Shown: positions 12,000 through 24,450, numbered from the stretch's first letter. The stretch: DNA of 64,000 bases from Megalonaias nervosa (GCA_016617855.1 JAECUM010001134.1:1-64000), one strand, 5' to 3'. Program-made: numbers and translations. Notes: generated from the sequence alone by a model not told the origin.

Positions 12000-12500
12000 G
12001 TCCCTAAAAGACTTCCTATGATGTCTCGTCATTCTGAATGAAAATGTTGCCACTCAGATACACAACATAGTCACAAGGGTGGCTTTTTGAAAATCTTGTT
12101 ATAGCTCCTCCTCCTGAATGGATGGTCATATCAACATGGGGTTCTTGCTGAAAGACTTCTTATGATGTCTGGTTGGTTCTAACTTAAAATGGTGCTTATC
12201 AGACATCCATCATAGTTGCAGTTGTGGACATCTTAAAAATTTACCTCCTCCTGAATTGATGGTCATATAGACATTTTCACTAAAAGTCTTCCATTAATGT
12301 GTTGTTGTTCCTAAATGAACATGTTGCCCTTTGACATGCCTTTCACTATCCAGTATGGCTTTATCTGTGGCCATATTGGAAAACATTTTATCACTAATCA
12401 TACTGAAAATAGTGCATGTCAGACATGTCATTAAACATACATTTGGACATCTAATATGGATGCCATGGTGGCCATATTGAAACTCTTGTGTCAGCATGGA
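12000..12500 (-). repeat. Family A dispersed element, partial, inverted
   Basis: Three diverged ~140-bp units carry phrases such as CTCCTCCTGAATGGATGG, TCATATCAACATGGGGTT and CTTATGATGTCTGGTTGG. They are reverse complements of units at 29080-29410, 43390-44310 and 55040-55590. There is no coding capacity. The conserved terminal block seen in three other copies is not evident here. Confidence 0.75.
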
Positions 12501-13950
12501 GTAAAACTGCTAATGATATCTGGCTTCATTTAGGTTATGGGATATAATCCATATCAGCATAACTTAAAATATTCTATATTGACTATACAGGACATAAAGT
12601 CAGATCTGTTAATTGCATTATTGATGGATGCTAGGAATTTATCATTTCTCTTTTCATGTCTTGATTTAAATAGATTTGGCAGAAACTGTATTATTTTCTT
12701 ATGCATTAGTAACTATATTCTAAGTGATTTAATTAATTTATTTATTTCAAAGTTTGACCATTAGGCAGTTTCAACATTTGCTTCATTAGTGCATGCTTCC
12801 ATACATGTAATTTTAGGTTAATTACTACAGTATAACCTACAATTTTCAGTTTTTAGAGTTAGTATCAAGATTTTTAAAACATGAAATTGCCATTTGTGAA
12901 AGTGTATCCAACAGTGTGGAAACTTTAAACCATATTTTGGTGTGTATAAAAATGCACTTATTTTACCCGATTTCATATTTTTAGTAAGGGTGCACATTTT
13001 ACAGAAGAACAAAAAATTATAATTTCCCAGTCAAACAGCATTCTAAATGATTATTCTTAGGATTTAAACTAATTGGAGTTTATATGGCTGTAAATAATGT
13101 GAATATTGAAATATAAACTGCATAAGCATATGTTAAAAGTGCCACTGGGAGCATCTCCATTAGGGAGTGGATAAGAATGACAAGACATATGTTGAATTTT
13201 CTAGAGTGCTAACAACAAAGAGGGAATTTGATGTAATGGAAAGAAATACATCAACAAAGCCAACAGAAATGTTGGAAAAATATACTTTAATACAGCAACT
13301 TTTTCCATCTTTCTTTCATGATATCTTTAGAAAATTTTACTAGTCACAGGAAAGACAAAAGAAACTCTCAAGCACTGGTTTATCAACAGTTCAAACATTG
13401 TGTAACAATTGATGATCATTAAAAATCCATAATGGCCAACTAATGTTGCACCAAAAAAAAAAGGTGAAATTATCAGTTTTAAAGAGTATTGTGTCGCATA
13501 AGTGTTATACAAAATAACTAAGTTTTTCCTCTTATTCAGAGTCAGAAATTGGGGGGGCTTTGGGGTCAGGTAGGTACATTATATATCAGTGTGTGTTATA
13601 CACTAAAATGTGACAGACATTATACTGAAATGGTATTACAGTGATCTTGGAATAATTTAGGCAATGGCAGTTCTTGTGGTCGAGTTCATATAATTTTTCC
13701 CTTTTACAATGTTATTTCATCAAAACAGCATCGACTCAGAGCCACAAAATAATGTACCAGCAGAATGGGATTGATGCTGTTTTATAACACTTCGAATGTT
13801 GGTGAATGATATGGACTTGTATGCTTGTGTATTAGAAAACATAGAGAGCAAATTTCTGCTTTGTCCAAGTTGCTGTTTCACAGCTGGATTAATCCAGATC
13901 TGTCCACAGATGTGCCATGTGTAAGATGAAATATCTAGAGAGATATCTGG
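12501..13950. other. Intergenic, nothing recognised
   Basis: AT-rich sequence with only short AT-driven frames on both strands. No repeat family or RNA gene identified. Confidence 0.6.
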
Positions 13951-13954
13951 ACAG

Positions 13955-14356
13955 ACTTTCAAAAATCTTATTCAGTAGAAGAAATTGAGATTAATGGCTT
14001 GATGTGTCATACTAAACTATGCAGTCACTGACTTGTGGAATAAGACAGAAGTGACAAGTAGGACTGTATATGATTTATTTTGTTTAGTCTGACTCAGACT
14101 GTAGTATGTAGAGAAGTAAACTGGGTTATAATCTTGTATGGTTTTAGTTCCAATTTAATGTTGTGACTAATGTATATGTATCATTTTCTATGCTTAATAA
14201 CTTCAGATTCTTTTAGTGTTCTTTTATGCACTTTTTATTTTAGTTCCAATTTAATGTTGTGACTAATGTATATGTATCATTTTCTATGCTTAATAACTTC
14301 AGATTCTTTTAGTGTTCTTTTATGCACTTTTTATTATATCATTCATTTAAGAAACA

Positions 14357-14420
<64 letters not shown>

Positions 14421-14755
14421 TTACATACTGATATTTTCATAAACAGGGAAATATCTGCACTGATTTTCCGAAAACTTATTCAGTAGAAGAAATTGAGATT
14501 AATGGCTTGATTTGTCATACTAAATTCACAGACTTGTGGATTAAGAAAGAAGTGACAAATAAGACTTTTGATTTATTTTGTTTAGTCTGACCCAGACTGT
14601 AGTATGTATCTAGAGAAGTAAACAGGGTTATAATCTTGTGACTGATATATATGTATCATTTTCTGTGCTTAATAACTTCAAATACTGGTAGTGTTCTTTT
14701 ACACATTTTTTATTATATCATTCAGTTAAGGAACATCACACAAACACACACACGA
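13955..14755 (+). repeat. Segmental duplication flanking a (CA)n tract
   Basis: A block that starts CTTATTCAGTAGAAGAAATT near 13968 recurs near 14475 and stays similar for about 280 bp, up to and including a CA-rich stretch. Shared phrases include TTTATTTTGTTTAGTCTGAC and GGTTATAATCTTGT. Within the first copy, a 96-bp unit is perfectly or nearly perfectly doubled (14142-14237 and 14238-14333), beginning TTTTAGTTCCAATTTAATG; the second block has one copy. This gives a recent 96-bp tandem duplication nested in an older one. Confidence 0.9.
14358..14415 (+). repeat. (CA)n microsatellite
   Basis: About 29 uninterrupted CA dinucleotides. A shorter, interrupted CA tract occupies the equivalent place in the duplicated block near 14740-14753, so the microsatellite was carried along in the duplication. 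Confidence 0.97.
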
Positions 14756-14837
14756 AAATATATAGATTTACATACTGAGATTTTCATATGAACATCAGCA
14801 GGGAAATAAATTTGAACTCTTGTGATCTTTAATATTA

Positions 14838-15108
14838 CAGTAAACCCCCTAGTTTGCATGTATATTGTGTTCCTAGGAAACCTTGCGGTTTTTTACTTCC
14901 TGAGACTTTAATCCATCTATCAATGGGGAGCCAAATCTTCGTCCCTGTCAAACACATAAAAAAGTTGTGCTTCCTGCTTTGGAACCCATGGTGCATATTC
15001 ATATACATATATACACAAATGGCACATTGTAATTTTCTGCTGGAGCATTAATATTCACATAAACACAAGCGCAGGCAAGTCAAACACATGTAAATTGGGA
15101 GTTTGCTG
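14838..15108. mobile_element. Candidate pogo/Tc1-type MITE with TA target duplication
   Basis: A 271-bp element bounded by TA dinucleotides (14836-14837 and 15109-15110). The left end CAGTAAACCCCCTAGTTTGC and the right end, ATGTAAATTGGGAGTTTGCT plus G, are imperfect inverted repeats of ~24 bp starting CAG and ending CTG. TA duplication with CAG termini is the rule for pogo-like Tc1/mariner elements. The interior has no transposase frame, so it would be non-autonomous. Confidence 0.6.
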
Positions 15109-15873
15109 TAAATTCAAATTTGAATCTCTTTTACTGTTGCTGTGATGGAAATAAGTTTTATGATGATATAAATAGATGCATAAGTAAGTGAACATACTTT
15201 CTTTTTGTATTTTTTGTGTGCTTAATTTTGAAATTGTTTATCTTTGAGAAATGTATTTAATACATAATGCTCATCTTTTTGCAACTTGTACAACATATGT
15301 AGATTTTGGATGGACTCTAGTCCTTCAACATTTTTTTCCATGCAGTAGAGCTGACAAAAAATCTAAGATGAATAATCATGAAAGAGTCTAATACCAATTC
15401 ATGAAACAATTTTCTGTCAGTGAAATCAGAATGAGGACATTTTTGCAGACAGTAATACTTTTGGGATAAATTAGAACTTACATCTTATAGATTTTCACTT
15501 AAATATCAACCTTCTTTGATATATACAGAAGATTTATCACATGATTTAGTCTCAATTCTGCACACTTATGGAAAGTGGAGTGAAACTTTTTCCTGCTTTT
15601 AAAATGTTTATTGATGGCTGTATTTATTACAGTAAAAGTGCCTACTAAATTTTCTCGAGTATGAGGCAGGCCCATCTTCAGACAGCATAGATGCAAATCC
15701 TCATTGCAGAGCACACTATCAGATCTAGGATATGTATTGTTTGTTCCACAACCAATTTGGAGTAAATGAGTTTAGTGCCAGTAATTTTGCGATGGTAGTT
15801 CTTGGTCTATTCTAAGGTGCATTCTTTGTACTGTCAGCACTTTACTGGCTAAATCATGCTGAAGAAACAGCTA

Positions 15874-16037
15874 CAGTGAGTCCCTAATACTGAGAAGGAG
15901 AGTCATAAAAGTGTACTAAGGTTGCCTTATACTGAAGAATCAAACCGGTATTCAGCTTAAATAGTGGATCCAGTACCATACCAGTTTTATATGAGGGACT
16001 GTGTTATACTGAGGTGTTTCATATTGAGGAGTCTTTG
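15874..16037. mobile_element. Candidate short TA-flanked MITE
   Basis: A 164-bp segment between TA at 15872-15873 and TA at 16038-16039. The ends CAGTGAGTCCCTAATACTGA and TCATATTGAGGAGTCTTTG are imperfect inverted repeats. The inner sequence repeats the theme TATACTGA, as in palindromic MITEs. The terminal identity is modest, so this is tentative. Confidence 0.4.
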
Positions 16038-16240
16038 TAGTTGGGTACATATTATACACCAGTTAATATAGTATTTAGGTTTGAATTACCTGGTGAATGA
16101 GCTTTATTTTTTATGGCTGAGAGGTGTGTGGTTTATATTTTAATTAATTTATCCATAATTAATGTGTGATTGTTTTTGACTTGAAAAGATTTCAGTTCCT
16201 TCATGCCAATGGTATAGTATCCATTCACTTTTAACACAAA

Positions 16241-16460
16241 GGGCCATTGGTGGTCAAGTGATCAAAGGCACGCACCTTTACAGATCACTCACATCTCGCT
16301 TCTGTCCTTGTGAGTTCGAGTCTTGGCCCAACCAGTGTGGAAATGTGAGAAAGCTTCCAGTTGGTCTATGGTTCTTCCCGAGTTCTTCCTCCACTGAATA
16401 TAATGGCTGCCTTGTAAAATCTTATCATGTGCTGAAAAATGGCATCATGCCCAACAATAA
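16241..16460 (+). mobile_element. tRNA-derived SINE with (AAC)-type tail, copy 1
   Basis: Shares order and phrases with the SINE at 19206-19449: a degenerate tRNA-like head with GAGTTCGAGTC as B box, then GTGAGAAAGCTT, GGTTCTTCC, TTCTTCCTCCAC, TGGCTGCC, GTGCTGAAAAATGGCAT and a CCAACAATAA tail. It is more diverged than the other copy. No target duplication was recognised. It would have been moved by a LINE-encoded enzyme. Confidence 0.85.
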
Positions 16461-18639
16461 GAACAGTTTGTATTACTAATAATAGTAACAAATATTTTGC
16501 TCTTACTAAAATTAATAACATAGTATATATCCATTGATCTTTCTGGTAAATAGCTCAAGGGAGTCAGCTCAAATTTTCACATGATTAGACGCAGTCAGAA
16601 CTTCCTTGACCTTTTCAGTCAAGTCAAGAAAGAAACATCAGATGTAATTCATTTTCACTGAGAACCATATTTGGAACTATGTTTGGTCACATGGCACACT
16701 ATGGTGGCAGAAGGAAACAAAGTCCCAATCGGAACATTGTCTGCCTTTTCAGTAATAGTATGTGGTGCACTCCACTGGAGGATATCACCAAAGTCATCAA
16801 ATTTACATGTATTACAACAATTACATCCAAAGTCATTTCTTGACTTGACAGAAATGGTTGTGACATTCCAATTGGATTAGACTTTATAGTACTTATTTCC
16901 CTTGGTCATGATTCCAGTGATGGTAATATATGAAACAGCAGTGAAAAATGCTTTCAAGAGAAAATGATTTCTCAAATGATGTTTCAGATTTTATTATAAA
17001 TTCTCTATTAAAATAAAGAAAAGAAAATTTTGAAAAAATCTTAAGATTATTTAGAGCAGTATGTTTAGAGTAGTCAAAAGGACCATGAATATAATTATCT
17101 CAGGAGTTATGTAATTTTATTTGATCATAGGTAAATTAATATCCACTTCAACCCACCATCAGTATTGTAAATACTTTGATTTGGGAACAGTAACTGTAGC
17201 ATACTCTTATCATAGACATGCAGTTTTCTTCTTCCTTCTAAATGGGAACTGTTACTAATATTTCTCCTATTTTGGTATATTAAATTTTACATGTACATCA
17301 ACTGATTGCTAGCAGTACTTGCCACTGAGATTTTTCATCACATTCAGAATCTCATGCTGAAGCACAAACCTGTTCTGCCTGTACAAGTTTTATACACACA
17401 GTCCAAAATACAAACATGAATGTAAAACTATTTTGTAAGTCTTGTTTTGGTTGTATTGACTTAACCAGACTTTTGTTTAGTTTTGATTTTTTGGAATCAG
17501 ATGAGAGTCAGGTCAAATGAGAATATTATCATATGAGTTTGATTTGTCATGCTTGTACTAAATTAGAGTTTACTTCATAATGATGTGGATCATTTGTACA
17601 ATTTTTCTGTATACATGTACAGTACAGATATTTAAGCTGTCATTATCATATTGTTCGTTACATCCATATTAATGTGTGCTCTTGGCTGATTTCTGTGTTA
17701 AATGTGTTTCTTTTTATTTAGTTGAGTTTGACAATAAAGTTAGAAAGTGAATTGTTTTAACTTTCCTTTTCTTGGTTTCAGAAATACAAAGGATAATTGT
17801 TAGAAGGAAGGTTATCCAACATTATCAAATTAAATATTGTTCATTTCATTGAACTTATGCACACTTGATTCAGTGAGATATACATACATGATAAAAAATT
17901 ATATCCCACTTGCCATGAACTAATGATTTTCTCCTTCATTTATATTAGTTCTATATTTCCTTGCATATTGTTTAGCTATAAAACCCACTTTCATTTAATA
18001 GACTTTCTAGTCTGCTGGTCAGTAATTGTAAAATCTCCAAATAGATTGAGAGGAAAGAAACTGTTTGAAATGAACATGTGTCAAATCAGTTGTTCTCGGG
18101 TGTACTTTTGCGAAAAGAGATGAGCACGTCATTGTTTCATAAGTTAATCAAAGGTGCATTGTATTCTGTCAGTATAAGTTTTCATGCAGAGTGAGAATAC
18201 AAAATGGTAATGAGTACTATGAATTACATATTTTATGTCTATGTTTAAATGTCTATGTAAATAACTGAAATTTAGCAGAATCCATTTTTATTCTTGCACA
18301 ATGACCTTGAACCTTGACCTTTTGACCCTAAAAACTAGGTTTGGTTCAGATGTGTAATTTAGATCTAATGTTATTGTGCAGAAAATATTTCTCTTTTTTA
18401 GTCTGTAATTTTGGTTGGTCAGTTGATTCTGGATTTTATGGCACATAAGCACTGTATGGCTATATAGTGCCAGAAAAAATGTTATATGATTCAAAAAGTT
18501 ATCACAAAGGTTTATTACCAGCAAGCGATAAAAATACAAAAACACAATAGTGATGTGATGAAAACATATGAAGGTACCTGATCAATGGGGTTGTAAAAAA
18601 TGTGTATAAAGGATAATTATATAATAAAAGATAAACTAA
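16461..18639. other. Intergenic, nothing recognised
   Basis: AT-rich sequence. A stretch at 18300-18320 reads TGACCTTGAACCTTGACC, a phrase common in old dispersed repeats, but no element boundary could be set. Open frames here are short and not conserved-looking. Confidence 0.55.
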
Positions 18640-21210
18640 GGTGATTAACAGTACAAATGTTGGTTAAAATATTCCAAGGAAACAGATGCAAAAGCAGGGT
18701 TTAAAGGGTCGGATCCTAAGTTTAGGGCATATTGGAAATAAAATGTTGCTCTGCATTGTGACAGAGGTGGCTCATTCGCTTCAGCCAAAAATGCTTTCAA
18801 ATGTGGATGTCCTAAATGCTCCTTAAACCAGTCATATTGCTTAATGGTGAATTGGGTCAAGCATCTTTAAATATGACATGTCTGAACCATAAACAACCAT
18901 AGTCCAGTTAGGATCTAATAAAGGTTCTATATAGGTTAAGAATATTTCTATCAGCACTCTAGTCAGTGTGCACTACTATTTTGAGTATATCTAGGTCTTT
19001 CAAGCATTTAGCTTTCAATTTCTTAATGTATAGAATGAAGGTGAGTTTTCTGTTGAAAACAATACCTAAACATTTTGTGTTCTCAATCGGTATAGGTTTT
19101 CCATTCAGTGTCAGTTTAGGATCATCATGTTGTCTTTGTAGCTGATAGAAATGCATGGCCCACTTTTGAATCTTGTTAATATATTTTGTTGCAGTTGTAT
19201 TTCAAGGGGCCCCAAATGGTCTAAAGCACTCTCTGTTACGGATCACTGCCAACTTACCTCTGCATGACTTCGAGTTTCGGATTCGGCCAATGTGGGTATG
19301 TGAGAAAGCTTGCCAGTAGCTTCTCGTGGGTCGGTGGTTCTTTCCAGGGTTTTCCGGGTTCTTCCTCCACCATTAATACTGGCTGCCATGTATAGCCTAT
19401 CGTGTGCTGAAAAATGGCATTAAATCCAACAACAACAACAACAACAACATTGTATTTCAATTGTATGCTTGTGTTTCAATCGATAACATATTAGGAAATC
19501 ATCAACATATAAGGAGCAATCCACACCAGGAGCCAAACACTTGGTAATATATTAATTTTGATGCTAAACAGTGTTCAACATAAAATTCTTCCCAGCAGCT
19601 TACTTATCTCTTGCACATACATATCAGAGAGGGTGGAGCGCACTCATACCTTGAATGTCCTATTATAAAGAAAATTCTATATAAAAGTGGGTAGATGGAC
19701 TTTTAGACCAAGGCAAGGTCATGCAAGTCATTCATCATTCCATAACTCCATGCTGTATCATATTCCTTTTCTAAATCAAAGAAAACAACTACTAAGTTTG
19801 TTTCTTAATAAAAGCATCAAAATAAATGTCTTGACGTCTAACTGGATGATTGTTGGTACTACAGCTATAATGGAAGCCACTTTGGAAAGGAGATATTAAA
19901 TCCCTAGTCTCCAAATGCTAAACAAGTCTTGCAATACACATTCATTCATTCAATTGTTTTACACATACAGTTTATCAAGGTAATGGGAAGGTAGTTGATA
20001 GGGTTTGTGTTATCCTTACCTGGTTTGAGAACAGGTAATAACATAGCCACTTTCCAAGTTTTTTGTATATTACCAGTGGTCCATAAATCATTGAAAATTT
20101 TCAAAAGAGCCATTAACAAGGGTTCTGATAGGTGTTTAAAACACTGATAATGTCTTTTGTCAGCTAGGTCTAGCGAATGTATCATGGGCCTTGTACAAAA
20201 TCTTGCACAAGTTCCAAAAGTGAAAACAGTTGATTATAACTTTCTGAATTCTTTGATGTGAATTTTAAATGTACAGTATATTCACTTTTTGACTTCTCAG
20301 CCTTTGAAAATCTGCTGAATAATTGGATGTTGATGAATGTTTATAAAAACTATCAACAAGTACATTCCCATGGTCATGTTTGGAGTTGAAGTTTTTATTA
20401 TCTAATTTTCTATGTTGGATAGTTGTTGTTACCTATACCATTTGTTTCGTGGATTGTGTCCCTTATTTTCTTTATAGAAGTACAAGAGTTTAAGGTAGAA
20501 CAGTATTTCCAAGATGCTCTCTTGCATTCTGTTATTTTGCAGTGAGCTTTATTTTGGAATGTGCTGTACCTTCTTATATTTTCAGGCATTGGATGATTGT
20601 TACATTTTCTGAATGTTTCTTTGCCTTGTCTAATGGCTTCTTTACAGTCTTTAGCGAATCATGGTTTTGGGGTTATTTTAAACTTAGATGAGAACTTAGA
20701 AATGGATTCTTCTGCAATTTCAGGTAAAATAGATGTAAAATGTTGAACAGGATGATTGATGTTTCAAAAGTTATCTCTGTTAAGTCTAGTTTTAAAACTT
20801 GGCCCAGTCAGCCTTCTTTAATTTCCAGTGTGGAATTGGCTCATTGATGGTACTTGCTCATCAGTGGTAGAGTTAATGTTCTGTAGAGAGATTTGGAAGT
20901 AGTCATTGCTGTGAAGGTCATCAGCAACCTTCCAATTGTAATCCAAAAGCAGCAGTGGAGAACAAATTGTCAAATCTTTACAGATATATGCACCGGTTCC
21001 CAGATGTAAATATGTTGGCAACTTGGTGTTACACACACAAATTGCGTCTTGAAATGAAATCTTCCACATTTTGCATCTGTCAATGATGTACTTTTTCCCT
21101 ATAAAATGTTATGGGCATTGAAATCCCCAAGTAGAATAAATGGGGTAGGCAACTGTTGAATGAGGTTGTCTAATTTATTTGATTGCAAGTTGGTGTTCGG
21201 TGGTTGTTAT
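18640..21210 (-). pseudogene. Decayed Jockey/CR1-like non-LTR retrotransposon (EN + RT)
   Basis: Reading the - strand from 21210 downwards: an APE-type endonuclease segment with PPNTNL, LPTPF and GDFNAHN (near 21110-21200); LTICSPLLL and VADDLHSNDYFQI (near 20890-20980); the RT motif LLPVLKPGKD ... INYLPITLINC (20000-20060); FFDLEKEYDT (near 19780); YVDDFLICYR, the YxDD active-site box, near 19490; then CLGIVFNRKLTF ... KAKCLKDLDILK, the RT C-terminus (18975-19075). Stops and frameshifts separate the pieces, so it is inactive. A SINE at 19206-19449 interrupts it. No intact 5' or 3' end was defined. A LINE of this class copies its RNA directly at a nicked target. Confidence 0.88.
19206..19449 (+). 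mobile_element. tRNA-derived SINE inserted in the LINE, with 11-bp target duplication
   Basis: The 244-bp element has a tRNA-like head, the body phrases GTGAGAAAGCTTGCCAGTAG, TTCTTCCTCCACCATTAATA and GTGCTGAAAAATGGCATTAA, and an (AAC)n tail at 19429-19449. It is bounded by perfect 11-bp duplications TTGTATTTCAA at 19195-19205 and 19450-19460. Removing the insert plus one duplication rejoins the two halves of the interrupted retrotransposon RT region. That proves the order of events: LINE first, SINE second. Confidence 0.93.
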
Positions 21211-21789
21211 GTATATCCATATTCTTTTGTAACTCTTGGTACATGATTGTGTCTGTATTATGTGTAGTTTTTATTCATGACTAGAAATTGTATGATCATC
21301 TATAGTCAAGATATTAGTTAAATTTTGTGTATTGTATAAAATTCTATTTTAAGATTTTAAGAATGTAGATTGCATAAGATCTATAAATAGTTGTTGACAT
21401 GGGTGTTTACAGCCATTTGACCATTAATAATAATATTAAGACCTGTTTTTGAGTTTGGGTTTGTTTCCCGTTGGACAGGTAGATCAGGTGGGCTGTTAGA
21501 ATAATTATGGTGTTTCCCATTGGATGGGTTAGGTCACATGAATAGGTACTTTTAAATATTAGATTGAGCAGTAAGATCTGTCATGTTTTGTATATTGTCA
21601 CATACAGTCATAACAGACTCTTGCAGGTGTATATAAGGAGAGAACTGAGCAATCAGATTCATTCCTATTTTGGATTCATTCCTATTTCTGATTTTTGTTT
21701 CACCTGTTAAAATCAGTCTGCAGACATCCAGGACTATTATGAACTAGGATGAGGATTTGTTGTTAACAACATCACTTTAGAAAGTCACA
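21211..21789. other. Gap between two retrotransposon relics
   Basis: About 580 bp between the LINE endonuclease region and the DIRS-like relic. It may contain the 5' end of the LINE or the 3' end of the DIRS element, but neither could be demonstrated. A TGTATATAAGG box near 21630 is unassigned. Confidence 0.45.
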
Positions 21790-24450
21790 CACGAGTATGT
21801 GAAGGTCTGGAGACTTGGTTCCTCCTTGACGTTTGAGATAAGTCACCACTGTAGAGCTGTTGGATAGAATAAGGACTCCCTTTTCAGCTAAAAATTCCTG
21901 CCACCAGTGAAAGGCTTTCAATGTGGCCTTCGTATCAAGGATATTGATATGTAGATGATGGTCCTGGGCTTCCTGATAAGCATTCTAACATCCGTACAGA
22001 CTGTGATCTCTGGCAGTTGTATTTGCAGAGGTATACCCACTGTTGAGTCAAGTTAGGTCGTCCAAGTTTGCAGACGGTACCACATATTTGTTCAAATGGG
22101 AAGTGGTTGGTCCAGTGGACAAACTTTTGGCCTCCTTTGGGATAAAAGAATCATTTGCAATGAGTGCATACAGAAGTGACCTTAGGATGATGAGGTCCAC
22201 TGCTATGTTGAGCAGGCCCAGAAGGCAAAGGAATTTCTATGTGGAGGGAGATAATAAAGCCACCATAGTCCTGATTTCAATGCCTTTCCTGAGAGAGACA
22301 TACTCTTATTAAATGTGTGTTGAGTTCCATACCTAGATGAACAAATTGTTGAGATTGTACTAGGTTGGATTTGTCCTTGGTGATGAGGAAACTCAGACTG
22401 CAAGCAGCAAGACAAGGGTTCTCATATCATGTTCTTATAACTCACCTGATGTTTTTGCAAGATTTCATCCAGGTAACTTGATGTTGAGTCCAAATGGGAG
22501 TGATCGAAATTGATAAACAATGTTGGTGTAGGCTAAATGAAGAATCTTTCTGGAAGCCATGTGAATAGGGACAAGAAGATGTGTGTCTTTGAATCCAAGC
22601 GGATTATGAAGTCTCCGTCTTGAATGGCATTCAAAATGCATCATGGCATTTCCATCAAGAACCAAGAAGCATGAATGAACTGATTGAGGGCACTTAGGTT
22701 GATTATTAGGTGCAGAATGCCATTTGCCTTTGGGACCAAGAAAAGTCGGGAATAAAACCCACAAAATTTATGTTTTGATTCATACCACTCTTTTCTGCAG
22801 AAGTTGTTTACTTCTTGCTGCAAGGTGGTGACTTTGAATGGCTTGTTGGAATATTGTAGCTGATTGAACTCTGGAAAGAGGAGGTGTTTTGAAAATGATA
22901 CAGAATTCCTAGAAAATCACTTGTCAGGTCCAATGATCAAAGTGAAGCCTTCCTCCTACCAGAATCTGTGGGAAAGGCAGTGTGGAGATGATGTGATTTT
23001 TTGAGAGATGAAGGCAGTTGTGAAGAGTAAGTGATTGCTACTTCTATCTTTTGTCTGCTTTGGTGGTTTACAACATGAGGAGCTACAACAGGATAACTTG
23101 TCAGAGGTCTGTGCTGTCGTGTCCATTGGTTCCATTTGTTGGTTTCCCAAAATGTCCTTGTACAGGTGTTGCGATTGAGGGGCGAGTAAATTTGTCTCCT
23201 TAATGGCTCTTTTGTATATTTCATTGATCTGCCCATTAAAAAGTAGATTCGAGGATAAGGGTTGTGATCATAGCATGGCTTATGAAAATCCGTAAAAAAG
23301 GTGGAGGTGTAAAGTAGTGCATCTCATTCGGCCATTGTAAATTCACAGAAAATGTGATGGCATTGGCTAAAGTATGTTTAGCAGCTTTGTTCAAGACTGG
23401 CCATTCTGGAGACCAATGCATGTACCATGGAATCCAGAGTAACAGATGAGCTCTGTTCCACCTGTTGGAAGGTAACTATTGATACCAAGACCAAAACAGA
23501 GCCCACAGCTACCACATTGCAGGCCAATTCTTGAGTGTCATTGAAAGATGTTCGATCCATACAAATAGAGTATGATTTAGTCATACACAAAATTGCGATA
23601 ACCAAGTCAACTGTTCGGGTTTCCGAATGAAAAGCAGGTGTACAGAAATAATAGAACTGCTGCCAAAAGTTGGTGGAAGGCATTATGTGAAAAAAGAAAT
23701 GGTTGACACATATGTAAACAGTTCAAAATGTGATTCTGCCAGACTGTAGAAGTTATCTGAAGTTTGATTCTTTTTGTGGTAAGATCAATAGATGCTGGAG
23801 CTCTGGTCCAGGTGGTTGACAAGGTAGGAGGAGGGGGACAGAACTCTGGAGGTAAAAGGTGGAAAACTCTGAGGCTCTGAAGGATATGTCTTCCTGCCAA
23901 ATAGTGAGATTAGGAAGTGACGAAGGAGCCTAAAAGCAAGCATCATTATCTCTACTTGCATGAGGGGAGGCTGATGTCTCATGAGTCAGATATAGCTTGC
24001 AAAGAGTTTCAAGGTCTGCTGCTTACAAAACTTGTGCAGTGCCCTGAAGCAGAAATGAAGATTTCCAATCAGTTACCGATTAGAGTCCCATCTATTGACC
24101 AAGGGTTGAGAGAAATGAGAGGTGGCATCTGTAAGAGGCTGAGATACTAAGCTCGGCATCATAAATGGAGAGTGCATGAGGGCCATATGTGGGTTAGTCT
24201 GGTCTCCATTATTGCCTGTATACACCGGGTTCAACAAACTGGAAGACAGATTGTTGAGGAACTGATTGTGTTGAGGTCTTTGTCCCTGAAGAACCCTTGT
24301 AGAGGTACTGATTGTGTTGAGGTCTTTGTCCCTGAAGATCCCTTGTAGTAGGTCAAGCCTGGATAAAGCAGAAATAGGCCACATTTGTAGGGAGGATGTT
24401 GTCCAAGTCATAACGTTGGGAAATGTTATGGGATGTTTGATCCACATGAC
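21790..24450 (-). pseudogene. Decayed DIRS-like retrotransposon (gag-like, RT, RNase H)
   Basis: On the - strand the 5' part (24450 to ~22940) has Pro/Ser-rich gag-like frames, including PSSLKKSHHLHT. Then follow RT motifs FYSRLFLVPKANGILHLIIN, PIHMASRKILHLAYTN and VYQFRSLPFGLN (22480-22800), a degraded LDEIL at the catalytic box, DKSNLVQSQQFVHLGMEL (22310-22390), and an RNase H-like segment KGVLILSNSSTVVTYLKRQG with GTKSPDLH (21790-21890). The combination VPKxNGxLRPIINL, YQFRSLPFGL and TVVxYLKRQGGT is typical of DIRS-type elements. No tyrosine recombinase or methylase remains downstream. Many stops and shifts make it dead. Confidence 0.85.
24261..24352 (-). repeat. 46-bp direct duplication inside the DIRS-like relic
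   Basis: The unit starting ACTGATTGTGTTGAGGTC and ending CCCTTGTAG occurs twice in tandem with a 46-bp period (from 24261 and 24307) and very few differences. Period 46 shifts the reading frame, which fits decay of the gag-like region. Confidence 0.9.
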
